Part shown: piece after piece, positions 1 to 12,800 of the stretch
Layout: each line of letters starts with the position of its first letter
How positions within the stretch are numbered: the stretch's first letter is position 1
From: Actinomycetes bacterium
GTDB lineage: Bacteria > Actinomycetota > Actinomycetes > Actinomycetales > Microbacteriaceae
Assembly (NCBI GenBank): GCA_023431405.1
Contig: JAEYVZ010000006.1
Coordinates: 81,611 to 145,610 of the forward strand
Length of the DNA: 64,000 nucleotides
Direction of reading: 5' to 3'
Position numbers and translations under genes: made by a program
The notes under the pieces: generated by a model
What the model saw: only the letters and a program-made list of their open reading frames with translations
What the model was told of the DNA's origin: nothing
Databases searched by the model: none

Positions 1-212
1 CCCGTCGTCGCGAGCAGGACGAGCGGCAACCACGCGGGCCCGAACCCGTCGGGACGGCCGTCGAGCCCCCAGTGGACAGCGACAGGATGCGGGAGCGACG
101 GCCACGCGAGCGCCAGGGCGACCACGCCGACGAGCACGACGAAGACGGGGAGCACGAAGCCCACCAGGACGAAGCGGCGGACACGGATCCGCACGCGAGG
201 GTCGGTGCTCAT
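1..212 (-). CDS. DUF1648 membrane protein, C-terminus beyond window
   Basis: Only the first 70 residues are present because the gene runs off the window edge. Residues 13-37 form a hydrophobic helix, followed by a HPVAVHWGLDGRPDGFG stretch (42-58), the hallmark of the DUF1648 domain found in SdpI-like membrane proteins, and a second helix begins at about residue 60. The ATG at 212 is preceded by a good AAGGAGA ribosome site with a 6-nt spacer. It lies 50 bp downstream of hisS on the same strand. The specific function is unknown; SdpI relatives act in immunity or signalling, but that is not shown here. Confidence 0.75.
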   Translation of the reverse strand, partial: MSTDPRVRIRVRRFVLVGFVLPVFVVLVGVVALALAWPSLPHPVAVHWGLDGRPDGFGPAWLPLVLLATT

Positions 213-262
213 GCCATGTCTCCTTGCCGAGAGCCGGGCCGCCGACCGACCGAGCCGTGCGG

Positions 263-1549
263 TCAGCCGATCTGCTTGATCTCGAGGTCGTCGCGGGCCT
301 GCCCGGCCGAGACCGTCGCGAAGGCCGTGTAGCCGTCGGCGGCCGACCGCTCCAGGAGGCCCTTCAGGTTCTTGGTGCGCTGCTCCAGCCTCACGCGCGA
401 GCCTTCGGCCACGAAGGCCGCCTTCAGCGCGACGAGGTCGGCCACGGGCACATCGCGGTCGTGGACGAGGACGATCGCCTGGCCGGCGCCGCCTGCCTGC
501 TCGGAGACGAGATCGACGATTCGCTCGAAGCCGATCGAGAAGCCCACCGCCGGCACCTGCTGCCCGAGGAACCGACCGATCATGCCGTCGTAGCGTCCGC
601 CGCCTCCGAGGGAGTAGCCGACGGAGGGGTGCGCGAGTTCGAAGATGGTGCCCGTGTAGTAGCCCATGCCCCGAACGAGGAACGGGTCGAAGACGAGCGG
701 CACGTCGCTGCCGGCGGGGCGGGCCGCAGCGACGGCCGCGCCGATCCCGACGAGGTGGGCCACGACGTCGTCGGGCGCGCCGGCGGGAAGCGCAGCCCGG
801 ATCTGCTCCTCCCCGTAGGCACCGTGCGGAAGGGCCTCCGGGCGTCGCAGGAAATCGGCGAAGGCATCGACTGCCGCGGGGGTCGCCCCGCGCCCGCGCA
901 GTTCCTCGGCGACTCCGCCGGGTCCGATCTTGTCGAGCTTGTCGATCGTGATCAGCACGCCGGGACGCTCCTCGGCTGCGAAGCCGAACGCATCCAGCAT
1001 CGCGTCGAGCAGGCGGCGATCGTTGATCCGGATCGTCCCGCCCTCGAGTCCGAGGGCATCGAGCGTGTCGAGGCTCGCGACGACCAGCTCGGCCTCGGCG
1101 CGCGACGTCGCGTCGCCGATGATGTCGATGTCGCACTGCACGAACTGCCGATACCGCCCCTTCTGCGGGCGCTCGGCACGCCAGACGGGCGCGATCTGGA
1201 TCGCCCGGAAGACGCGGGGAAGCTCGCTGCGGTGGCTCGCGTAGAAGCGGGCGAGGGGAACGGTCAGGTCGTAGCGGAGCCCCAGGTCTGCGAGGTCGCC
1301 AGGGGCCTCGGCGGCGGCACGGATCGCGTCGGCGTCGAGCCCGCGCTTGAGCACGTTGAACGCGAGCTTCTCGTTGTCTCCGCCGATGCCGGCGTGAAGC
1401 CGCTCGTACTCCTCCACGACGGGCGTCTCGATCTCGTCGAAACCATGGGCGCGGTAGCGCTCGCGGATGACGGCGAGCACGCGCTCGCGTCGAGCCTTGT
1501 CAGCAGGGAGGAAGTCGCGCATGCCGCGCGGCGGATTCACGGTGGCCAC
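263..1549 (-). CDS. hisS: Histidyl-tRNA synthetase
   Basis: Class II aminoacyl-tRNA synthetase that charges tRNA-His in the cytoplasm. The 428-residue product begins VATVNPPRGMRDFLP, and the PPRGMRDF segment is the typical HisRS N-terminus. Motif 2 is visible as APVWRAERPQKGRYRQF. The histidine-binding segments appear as RGMGYYTGTIFE and GGGGRYDG, and motif 3 as VGFSIGFERI. The QCDIDIIG wording resembles the eukaryote-like HisRS branch common in actinobacteria. A GTG start at 1549 was chosen because it lies 4 nt past the mazG stop and gives the expected N-terminus; no strong ribosome site is visible, so the second GTG at 1540 is possible. It is the third gene of a nhaA-mazG-hisS run. Confidence 0.95.
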   Translation of the reverse strand: MATVNPPRGMRDFLPADKARRERVLAVIRERYRAHGFDEIETPVVEEYERLHAGIGGDNEKLAFNVLKRGLDADAIRAAAEAPGDLADLGLRYDLTVPLARFYASHRSELPRVFRAIQIAPVWRAERPQKGRYRQFVQCDIDIIGDATSRAEAELVVASLDTLDALGLEGGTIRINDRRLLDAMLDAFGFAAEERPGVLITIDKLDKIGPGGVAEELRGRGATPAAVDAFADFLRRPEALPHGAYGEEQIRAALPAGAPDDVVAHLVGIGAAVAAARPAGSDVPLVFDPFLVRGMGYYTGTIFELAHPSVGYSLGGGGRYDGMIGRFLGQQVPAVGFSIGFERIVDLVSEQAGGAGQAIVLVHDRDVPVADLVALKAAFVAEGSRVRLEQRTKNLKGLLERSAADGYTAFATVSAGQARDDLEIKQIG

Positions 1550-2281
1550 CGGTCTAGTTTTCCAGATCCTCGGGTGCGCCCTCCGCCGGAGGCGCGGCGT
1601 CGCGCTCCGCGGCGCGCACCTCGGTCTCCAGCTCGCGGATGCGGACGCGCAGTGCCCGCTCGGCGTCCCACCCACGGCTCCGGGCGAACTCGACGAGCGA
1701 GAGCAGCGCGTCGCCGAGGTCGCGCTCGGACTGGGGCGCCGCGTCTTCGATCGCCGCCTGCACGCCCACCTGCTGCGCTCGGCCGAGGATCTTCTGCGCG
1801 AGGGCGAGCGAAGGCATGTGCGACGAGATGCCCTCCAGCACGCTGGTGCGCTGCCGCTTCTCCGCATCCTTCGCCGCGTTCCAATGCACGAGCACCTCCT
1901 CGGGCGTGTGCGCGACGGCGTCGCCGAAGACATGCGGGTGCCGCCGGACCATCTTCTCGGTGAGCCCTCGGGCGACGTCGTCGATGTCGAACGGGTGGTC
2001 CGGGTCGCCCGCGGCGACAGCGGCGTGGAACAGCACCTGCCACAGGAGGTCGCCGAGCTCCTCGCGAAGGTCCGCACGCGAGCCCGCCTCGACGGCGTCG
2101 ACGAGCTCGGCGGACTCCTCGATCAGATACGGCACGAGGTCGTCGTGGGTGATGCGGGCGCTCCACACACAGCGCTCACGGACGGCACGCATCGTCTCCG
2201 CGGCGACGCGCAGCGGATCGGCGGGCGGATGCCCCTCTGCGGCCAGGTGGGCGACCGGATCCGCTCCGCCGATGTCGTCGC

Positions 2282-3442
<1,161 letters not shown>

Positions 3443-3561
3443 GAGTCCTCATTCCGGGGATGACAAAGACATCGCCGACCAGACTTCCCGGCACACCCCC
3501 ACCGAGATTAGCGCGTGCAGGGGCGGCATCCGGAGAGGTTTACGGTGGAGGGATGCGTGAG

Positions 3562-6216
3562 ATGACACGGACCGAAGCGATCGATCTCGTCGGGCGCAGC
3601 GAGGCGGAGCAGGAGCTGCCTGAGCAGATCCGCGCCGACGTGCGCCTGCTCGGCGGACTCCTCGGCCGCGTGCTGCGTGAGAGCGGATCCCCCGGGCTGT
3701 TCGAGGACGTCGAACGGCTCCGGCTCGCAACGATCGCCGCGTACACCGACGACTCCCCGGAGGCGTTCGAGCGGGCAGTGGAGATCGCAGACTCGTTCTC
3801 CGTGTCACGCGCCGACGAGGTGGCCCGGGCCTTCACCGTGTACTTCCACCTCGTGAACCTCGCCGAGGAGCAGCAGCGCGTGCGCGTCCTCAAGGAGCGC
3901 GACGGCCGCCCCGAGAAGGAGCACGTGACCGAGTCGGTCGCTGCGGCCTTCGTGCGCCTCTCCGAAGAGGTCGGCGACGACACGGCGCTGCAGCGGCTGC
4001 AGGATCTGCGCTTCCACCCCGTCTTCACCGCGCACCCCACCGAGGCCCGTCGCCGTGCCGTGTCGTCGAGCATCCGGCGCCTGGCGACCCTGCTCGGGGA
4101 GCACAATGCGGCCGTGCGCGGCGGCGCCGACGAGCGCCGTGCCGAGCGCCGCATGATCGAAGAGATCGACACCCTCTGGCGCACCGCTCCCCTGCGAGCC
4201 GAGAAGCCCACCCCGGTCGACGAGGTGCGCGCCATCATGTCGGTGTTCGACGAGACGCTCTACACCGCCGTGCCGCACGTGTACCGACGCGTCGACGACG
4301 CGCTGCAGGGGCCGGGCGCCGGCAACCGCGCCCCGGTCGTGCGCCCCTTCGTCCGCTTGGGCACCTGGGTCGGCGGCGACCGTGACGGCAACCCGTTCGT
4401 CACCGCCGCCGTCACCAAGAAGGCGGCGGGCATCGCCGCCGAGCACATCCTCCTCGGCCTCGGCCGCACGGCGGAGCGCATCTCGCGAACGCTGACCCTG
4501 TCGGCCGACACGACACCGCCCAGCGACGAGCTGCAGGCTCTTCTGCAGCGGCTCGCGGACGGCGACGAAGAAGGCGCCGCCGACGCCCGCAAGCGTGCCG
4601 CGGGAGAGCCGCACAAGCGCGCCATGCTGCTCATCACGCGCCGCATCGTCGCGACGCGCAAGCGCGACGCCGATCTCGCCTACCGCGACCCCGAAGACCT
4701 TCTGTCAGACCTCCGCATCGTGCAGAGCTCGCTCGTGGCCGCCCACGCATCCCGTCAGGCGTATGGCCACCTGCAGCACCTCGTGTGGCAGGTGGAGACC
4801 TTCGGGTTCCACCTCGCCGAACTCGAAGTGCGTCAGCACTCGGCGGTCCACGCGAAGGTGCTCGCGGAGTGCGAGGCCGGTGGCCCTCTCTCCACCCAGG
4901 CCGAGGAGGTGCTCGACGTCTTCCGCACGATCGCGCAGATCCAGCACCGCTATGGCCCCCGCGCCGCCGGCCGCTACATCGTCTCCTTCACCCGGTCGGC
5001 CGACGACCTCGCCGCCGTGCACCGCCTGGCCGCCTTCGCCGCGGGTCCCTCCGGGACCGCGCCGGTGCTCGATGTGATCCCGCTGTTCGAGACCTTCGCC
5101 GACCTTCAGGCGGCACCGGGCATCATGGCGGAGTTCGTCGAGCAGCCCGAGGCTGCCGCCCGCCTCGCGGCCACGGGACGTCGCCTCGAGGTCATGCTCG
5201 GATACTCGGACTCGTCGAAGGACGTCGGTCCGGTCGCCGCCAACCTCGCCCTGTACGAGGCGCAGGCGAAGATCGCGGCCTGGGCGCAGGATGCCGGCAT
5301 CCGCCTGACCCTGTTCCACGGCCGTGGCGGTGCGCTCGGCCGCGGGGGCGGTCCGGCGAACTCCGCGATCCTCGCCCAGCCTCCGCACTCCGTCGACGGC
5401 CGATTCAAGCTCACCGAACAGGGCGAGGTGATCTTCGCTCGCTACGGCGACCCGGCGATCGCGATGCGTCACATCGATCAGGTGGCCGCGGCGACGCTGC
5501 TGGCGTCGGCACCGTCGATCGAGCAGCGCAACCGCGCCGCTGCCGAGCGCTTCGCCGATGTGGCGGCCCGCATGGACACCGCCTCGCGCGACCGCTTCTT
5601 CTCGCTCGTGAAGGCCGACGGGTTCGCCTCGTGGTTCGCGACGGTGACCCCCATGGAGGAGATCGGGCTCCTCGCGCTCGGGTCGCGCCCCGCGCGGCGC
5701 GGCCTGTCGGTCGAGTCGCTCGAAGACCTCCGCGCCATTCCGTGGGTGTTCGCCTGGTCACAGGCCCGCATCAACCTCGCCGGCTGGTTCGGTCTCGGCA
5801 GCGCCCTGGAGGCGGTCGGCGACGAAGCGCGCCTGCGTGAGGCGTACGAGCACTGGCCGCTCCTTCGCACCGTCATCGACAACGTCGGCATGAGTCTCGC
5901 GAAGTCCGACCTCCGCATCGCACGCCAATACCTCGAGCTCGGCGATCGTCCCGACCTGGCCGACCTCGTCATGGCGGAGATGGAGCTGACCCGCTCGTGG
6001 ATCGTGCGCATCACCGGCGGCGGCGAACTGCTCGCCAATCGCCCGGTGCTGCGCCGCGCCGTCAAGATGCGCGACCCGTACGTGGACGCCCTGTCGCTGC
6101 TCCAGCTGCGGGCGCTGCGCGTGCTGCGCTCCTCCGAGAACCCGGCACCGGAATGGCAGCACCTCCTGCTGCTGTCGGTGTCCGGCGTCGCGGCAGGCCT
6201 TCAGAACACCGGCTGA
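3562..6216 (+). CDS. ppc: Phosphoenolpyruvate carboxylase
   Basis: Anaplerotic enzyme converting PEP and bicarbonate to oxaloacetate. The 884-residue product carries the two PROSITE-type active-site segments: FTAHPTEARRR with catalytic H158, and FHGRGGALGRGGGP at 585-598. GYSDSSKDVG lies between them, and the protein ends in the invariant C-terminal QNTG. The start at ATG 3562 was chosen over ATG 3553 because the GGAGGG ribosome site (3547-3552) then has a 9-nt spacer instead of none. It is divergent from nhaA and convergent with the next gene, with which it shares a hairpin over both stop codons. Length is normal. Confidence 0.97.
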   Translation: MTRTEAIDLVGRSEAEQELPEQIRADVRLLGGLLGRVLRESGSPGLFEDVERLRLATIAAYTDDSPEAFERAVEIADSFSVSRADEVARAFTVYFHLVNLAEEQQRVRVLKERDGRPEKEHVTESVAAAFVRLSEEVGDDTALQRLQDLRFHPVFTAHPTEARRRAVSSSIRRLATLLGEHNAAVRGGADERRAERRMIEEIDTLWRTAPLRAEKPTPVDEVRAIMSVFDETLYTAVPHVYRRVDDALQGPGAGNRAPVVRPFVRLGTWVGGDRDGNPFVTAAVTKKAAGIAAEHILLGLGRTAERISRTLTLSADTTPPSDELQALLQRLADGDEEGAADARKRAAGEPHKRAMLLITRRIVATRKRDADLAYRDPEDLLSDLRIVQSSLVAAHASRQAYGHLQHLVWQVETFGFHLAELEVRQHSAVHAKVLAECEAGGPLSTQAEEVLDVFRTIAQIQHRYGPRAAGRYIVSFTRSADDLAAVHRLAAFAAGPSGTAPVLDVIPLFETFADLQAAPGIMAEFVEQPEAAARLAATGRRLEVMLGYSDSSKDVGPVAANLALYEAQAKIAAWAQDAGIRLTLFHGRGGALGRGGGPANSAILAQPPHSVDGRFKLTEQGEVIFARYGDPAIAMRHIDQVAAATLLASAPSIEQRNRAAAERFADVAARMDTASRDRFFSLVKADGFASWFATVTPMEEIGLLALGSRPARRGLSVESLEDLRAIPWVFAWSQARINLAGWFGLGSALEAVGDEARLREAYEHWPLLRTVIDNVGMSLAKSDLRIARQYLELGDRPDLADLVMAEMELTRSWIVRITGGGELLANRPVLRRAVKMRDPYVDALSLLQLRALRVLRSSENPAPEWQHLLLLSVSGVAAGLQNTG

Positions 6217-6233
6217 GCGGTCGCGGCTCAGCC
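6211..6233. terminator. Bidirectional stem covering two stop codons
   Basis: Perfect inverted repeat GGCTGAGC (6211-6218) / GCTCAGCC (6226-6233) with a 7-nt loop. The ppc stop TGA (6214-6216) lies in the left arm and the stop of the convergent gene (6228-6230, minus strand) in the right arm. The stem suits a shared terminator between convergent genes. There is no T-tract, which is common for actinobacterial terminators. Confidence 0.6.
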
Positions 6234-6827
6234 CAGGAGCCGGTCGCCGGCGTGGCGCGCGAGCGACGAGCCGTAGCGCTGCGTCAGCTGGACCATCAGA
6301 TCGGGGGTGTCGCGATCGAGGCCGAAGACGTACCCCGGGAAGTCGAGATCGTGCTGAAGCGCCCAGATCTCCTCGTGGCGATCCGGTGAGAGCACCTGCA
6401 CAGGGTCGCCCACGGCGACCCACCCGATGGGAACGACCGACTCGGGCGGGAGCACGGTGCGCACGTGCACGACCGCGTTGATCCGCACCTCGCTGCGGGC
6501 GCCGATGCGTGCGCCGTTGAAGATGCGGGTGCCGGTCGCGAGGAACACCTCATCGGCGACGGTCGCGCCCGACACGCTCGCCATCGGCCCGACGAGCACG
6601 TGCGACCCGATGTGCACGGCGTTCGCAGAACTCGCCCGGATCAGCGCGTTCTCCATCACGATGACCTCGTCTCCGAGTGTCACCGGACCGCCCTCGGCGG
6701 TGATCACCGCGCCGTGGAGCACCTGGCATCCGGCGCCGATCGTCACGTCACCCGACACGATGGCCGTCGGCGCCACCACGGCGTCGGGGTGGATGCGGGG
6801 CTGCGCCCCGAGGTGCTCGAATCGCAT
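6228..6827 (-). CDS. Left-handed beta-helix protein, gamma-carbonic-anhydrase-like without zinc ligands
   Basis: A 199-residue protein with hexapeptide repeats (about residues 14-135: VSGDVTIGAGCQV, VTLGDEVIV, VHIGSHVLVG, and so on) that predict a left-handed beta-helix trimer of the YrdA/PaaY/gamma-carbonic-anhydrase group. The usual zinc-binding histidines are absent. The family pattern QDgsvlH reads MENALIR here, and VGHgavlHG reads VGPMASVSG. Carbonic anhydrase activity is therefore unlikely; a structural or acyltransferase role is open. ATG 6827 has no ribosome site and sits 6 nt after a TACGCT box, suggesting a leaderless transcript. It is convergent with ppc. Confidence 0.85.
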   Translation of the reverse strand: MRFEHLGAQPRIHPDAVVAPTAIVSGDVTIGAGCQVLHGAVITAEGGPVTLGDEVIVMENALIRASSANAVHIGSHVLVGPMASVSGATVADEVFLATGTRIFNGARIGARSEVRINAVVHVRTVLPPESVVPIGWVAVGDPVQVLSPDRHEEIWALQHDLDFPGYVFGLDRDTPDLMVQLTQRYGSSLARHAGDRLLG

Positions 6828-6833
6828 GCCGCC

Positions 6834-6839
6834 AGCGTA
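6834..6839 (-). promoter_or_regulatory. -10 box TACGCT, probably leaderless
   Basis: The minus strand reads TACGCT followed by 6 nt and the ATG at 6827. A start point 6-7 nt after a -10 box would fall on the start codon, and no Shine-Dalgarno sequence is present. Confidence 0.5.
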
Positions 6840-6881
6840 GGACGCCTGCGTGACGCGCGTCGAGAGCGATGCGCGCGAGAT

Positions 6882-8356
<1,475 letters not shown>

Positions 8357-8365
8357 TCGGATGCC

Positions 8366-9805
8366 ATGACCGTCGGCTCCCCACCTGACGCCCCGGCCCC
8401 GGCGAGGGTCTCCGCACTGACTCTTGCCGGACTCGTCGTCGGCTCGATGATCGGAGCCGGCGTCTTCTCGCTGCCCAGCAGCTTCGCGGCCGCGACGGGC
8501 GTATGGGGGGCCGTGCTGGCGTGGGCGATCGCCGGTGGGGGGATGCTCATGCTGGCGCTCGTGTTCCAGCGACTGGCGGTGCGCCGACCCGAGCTCGATG
8601 CGGGGGTCTACTCGTACGCGCGGGCAGGGTTCGGCCGGTACGCGGGGTTCTTCTCCGCGTTCGGATACTGGGCGAGCGCCTGTGCCGGCAACGTCTTCTA
8701 CTGGGTGTTCATCATGTCCACCCTGGGGGCCGTGTTCCCCGAACTCGGTGCCGGTGACACGGTGCTCGCCGTCGCGCTCTCGTCGGGCGGGCTGTGGCTG
8801 TTCTATGCCCTGATCCGCAGCGGGGCGCGCGAAGCGGCGGCGATCAACCGCGTCGTGAGCGTCGCGAAGCTCGCACCGATCGTGGTGTTCGTGCTGCTGT
8901 GCGCCTTCGCCTTCGACCCGGCGGTGTTCGCCGCGAACCTCGACGGCGGCCAGGGCGCGCCGGTGCTGTACGAGCAGGTGCGGGCCACGCTGCTGGTGAC
9001 CGTGTTCGCGTTCATCGGCGTGGAAGGCGCCAGCGCCTATTCGCGCCACGCCCGCAAGCGCAGCGACGTCGGCCGCGCGACGGTGCTCGGTTTCCTCTCC
9101 GTGCTGACCGTGTTCATGTCGGTGACGATCGTCTCGTACGGCGTCCTCCCGCGCGAAGAGATCGCGCAGCTGCGGCAACCCTCGATGGCGGGCGTGCTGG
9201 AGGCCGCCGTGGGCGGGTGGGGCGCGATCTTCATCAGCGTCGCCCTCGTGGTGGCGGTGCTCGGCGCCTACCTGTCCTGGACCCTCATGGCCGCCGAGGT
9301 GCTGCTCGTCGCCGCACGCTCGGGAGATCTTCCGCGCCCCTTCGCGCGCACCAGCCCCAAAGATGTGCCCGTCGGCGCTCTCACACTGTCGACCGTGCTC
9401 GTTCAGGTGCTGCTGATCGTCGTGATCTACTCGACCGACGCCTTCGACGTGGCACTCAGCCTCACGAGCGCCCTCGCCCTCATCCCCTACTTCCTGACCG
9501 CGGGCTTCGCGGTGAAGGTGGCGCTGCGCGACCGGAGGAGCGCGCGCCGGAGACGAACGACCATCGACACGACGGTCGCGGTCATCGCGACCGTCTACAC
9601 GGGATTCCTCCTGTATGCGGCAGGCGCCCAGTACACCCTGCTCTCGCTCATCATCATCGTTCCGGCGACCGCGCTGTATGCGGCCGCCCGCCGGAGTCGG
9701 GGCGAGCGGATCTTCACCCCCGCGGAGTGGGTGCTGTTCGCCGTCGCCACGGCGGGGGCCGTCATCGCCCTCGCGCTGATCGTCTCAGGCCTGCTGGTGA
9801 TCTGA
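8366..9805 (+). CDS. APC-family amino-acid permease (basic amino acid/antiporter type)
   Basis: A 479-residue inner-membrane transporter with about 12-13 hydrophobic segments. The N-terminal GSMIGAGVFSLPSSFAAATG (helix 1) is the substrate- and ion-binding signature of APC transporters. INRVVSVAKLAPI and VFAFIGVEGASAYSRHARKRSDVGRAT most resemble the arginine/ornithine antiporter (ArcD/APA) branch. The actual substrate cannot be read from sequence. It starts 9 nt after gdhA and likely belongs to the same transcript. The last 21 nt overlap the end of convergent mfd. Confidence 0.85.
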   Translation: MTVGSPPDAPAPARVSALTLAGLVVGSMIGAGVFSLPSSFAAATGVWGAVLAWAIAGGGMLMLALVFQRLAVRRPELDAGVYSYARAGFGRYAGFFSAFGYWASACAGNVFYWVFIMSTLGAVFPELGAGDTVLAVALSSGGLWLFYALIRSGAREAAAINRVVSVAKLAPIVVFVLLCAFAFDPAVFAANLDGGQGAPVLYEQVRATLLVTVFAFIGVEGASAYSRHARKRSDVGRATVLGFLSVLTVFMSVTIVSYGVLPREEIAQLRQPSMAGVLEAAVGGWGAIFISVALVVAVLGAYLSWTLMAAEVLLVAARSGDLPRPFARTSPKDVPVGALTLSTVLVQVLLIVVIYSTDAFDVALSLTSALALIPYFLTAGFAVKVALRDRRSARRRRTTIDTTVAVIATVYTGFLLYAAGAQYTLLSLIIIVPATALYAAARRSRGERIFTPAEWVLFAVATAGAVIALALIVSGLLVI

Positions 9806-12800
9806 TCCGGCCGTGGCTCGCCCGCCGGTCGGCTCGTCGGTCGGCTCGCCCGCCGGCGGCGCCGCGGGGGCCGGAAGCGGGAAGATCTGGTCGAGCAGCT
9901 GACGGGTCCAGGCGATGAGATCGGCGTCGGCGAGAGGCTCGCCGCCGGCGGTGGGCAGTGGCACGATCATCGCGTCGCCGCCCGCGACGACCTTGGCTTT
10001 GGGATGCAGCCGCTGGAGTCGCACCCGGATCGAGTCGGGCACGTGCGCGGGCGCGATCCGCAGGTTGGGGCCCATGGCCACCACGTCGGTGAGCGAAGAC
10101 TGCGCGGCCCGGCGGCGCAGGTGCGCGACCGCGAACAGGCCCTCCACCTCAGCGGGCGGAGTGCCGTAGCGGTCGCGCAGCTCCTCGGCGACGAGGTCGA
10201 TGGCGTCCGGCTTGGCGGTGACGGATGCCGCCGCCGACAGCTTCTGGTAGGCCTCCAGCCGGAGCCGTTCGCTGTCGATGTACGACTCGGGGATCCGCGC
10301 ATCGACGGGCAGCTCCAGCCGCAGCTCGGCGGGGCCTTCCGTCTCTTCGCCGCGGAAGGTGGCGACGGCCTCGCCGATCATGCGGAGGTAGAGGTCGAAC
10401 CCGACGCCGGCGATGTGGCCCGCCTGCTCTGCTCCGAGCAGGTTGCCCGCGCCGCGCAGCTCGAGGTCTTTCAGCGCCACCTGCATCCCGGAGCCGAGGT
10501 CGTTGTTGACCGCGATCGTCTCGAGCCGGTCGGCGGCGGTCTCGCTGAGGGGCTTGAGCTCGTCGTAGAGGAAGTACGCGTAGGCGCGCTCGCGGCCGCG
10601 GCCCACGCGCCCACGGAGCTGGTGGAGCTGGCTGAGGCCGTACTTGTCGGCACGGTCGATGATGATCGTGTTGGCGTTGGAGATGTCGAGGCCGGTCTCG
10701 ATGATCGTCGTGGAGACGAGCACGTCGGCTTTGCGCTCCCAGAAGTCGTCGACGACCTGCTCGAGGGCGTGCTCGCCCATCTGGCCGTGGGCGACGACGA
10801 TGCGCGCTTCGGGGACGAGCTCGGCCAGGTGGGCCGCGACGCGCTGGATCGACTGCACGCGGTTGTGCACGTAGAACACCTGGCCTTCGCGCAGGAGCTC
10901 GCGCCGGATCGCAGCGGCGACCTGCTTGTCGCTGCGCGGGCCGACGTAGGTGAGGATCGGGTGCCGGTCCTCCGGGGGCGTCTGGAGGGTCGACATCTCA
11001 CGGATGCCGGTGACCGCCATCTCGAGCGTGCGCGGGATGGGCGTCGCGCTCATGGCGAGGATGTCGACGTTCGTCTTGAGTTTCTTCAGCTGGTCTTTGT
11101 GCTCGACGCCGAAACGCTGCTCCTCATCGATGATCATGAGGCCGAGGTCTTTGAAGATGACCTGCTCGGTGAGGATGCGGTGGGTGCCGATGACCATGTC
11201 GACGGTGCCGTCGAGGAGCCCGGCCAGGGTGTCGCGGGCCTCTTTGTCGGTCTGGAATCGCGACAGCGGCCGCACCTTGACGGGGAAGCCGGCGAAGCGC
11301 TCGGTGAACGTCTCGAGGTGCTGTTTGACCAGCAGCGTGGTGGGGACGAGCATCGCCACCTGCTTGCCGTCCTGGATCGCCTTGAACGCCGCGCGCACGG
11401 CGACCTCGGTCTTGCCGAAGCCGACATCTCCGCTGAGGAGGCGGTCCATGGGGATCGGGCGCTCCATGTCGGCCTTGATCTCATCGATCGTCTGCAGCTG
11501 ATCCTGCGTCTCGGCGAACGGGAACGCCTCTTCGAGCTCACGCTGCCACGGGGTGTCCGGCCCGAAGGCATGACCCTTCGCCGCCATGCGCGCGGAGTAG
11601 AGCTTCACCAGTTCGACGGCGATGTCGCGCACCGCCTTGCGTGCGCGACCCTTCGCTGCGGCCCAGTCGCTGCCGCCCATCTTCGACAGCACGGGGGTCT
11701 CGCCGCCGACGTAGCGGGAGAGCTGGTCGAGCTGGTCGGTGGGGACGAAGAGCTTGTCGCCGGGATAGCCCCGCTTCGAGGGCGCGTACTCGAGCACGAG
11801 GTACTCGCGCTGCGTCTTGACGGCGTTGCGCCCGCCCGTCGACACTTCGCGCTGGACCAGCTCGATGAACTTGCCGATGCCATGGGTCGCGTGCACCACG
11901 ACGTCGCCCGGCTTGAGCTGCAGCGGGTCGACGACGTTGCGCCTGCGCGACGCGAGCTTCTTGACGACGCGCGCGTCACCGCCGATGGTGCGCCCGTAGA
12001 ACTCGCTCTCGGTGAGAACGGCGAGCTTGGCGTCGGGATGCTGGAAGCCCGACTCGAGCGAGGCGACGACGGCGAGAGCGATGCCGGGCTCCGGCGCCGC
12101 GTCGAGATCGCCGTCGGCGACGCGCGCGGCGATCCCCCGCTCGGAAAGCACGTCACGCGCGCGGTCGACGAGGCCCGAGCCGCTCGCGGCCACCACGACG
12201 CGCCACCCGTCGGCGAGCAGCTTCGCGACGTGGCCGGTCGCCCCCTCGACGTTCCCCTGGAACGACGGCACCGCAGAGGCGGCGACGCGCACGACATCGC
12301 CCGTCTCGACGAGCCCCTCGGCCTCGGCATCCGCAGCGCCCGAGTCGAAGCCGCTGAGCGTCCACCACACGCCGTCGTGGTTCGCGACGGCTTCGCGCAG
12401 TTCGGGAAGGGTGAGGAAGTCGCCCGACCCGAGGTCGACCGGGCTGTCGGCGCCGGCCGTCGCCGCGCTCCACGCGGCCTCGAGGAACTCGCGATTGGTC
12501 TCGCTCAGGGTGAGGGCGCGGGCCACCGAGCGCTCAGGATCGAGGAGCGCGGCGGCGGTGCCCGCGGGGAGGTAGTCGATGAGCGGCACGACCGCGTCGG
12601 CGACGGCGGGAAGCAGCGACTCCATGCCTTCGACGGGGATCCCCTCGCTCATCTTCTCGAGCATCGCCGACAGGCCGGGGAACTTCTCGTGGAGCGCGTA
12701 GGCCCGCTCGCGCACGGCGGGGGTCAGCAGCAGCTCTCGGCTGGGGATGAGCGTGACCACCGGCACCTCACCGGGGAGCGACCGCTGGTCTGCCACCGAG

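Noticed and set aside
6228..6827. Calling this gene a gamma-carbonic anhydrase
   Set aside because: The beta-helix repeats fit but the zinc-binding histidines are missing, so only the fold is claimed.
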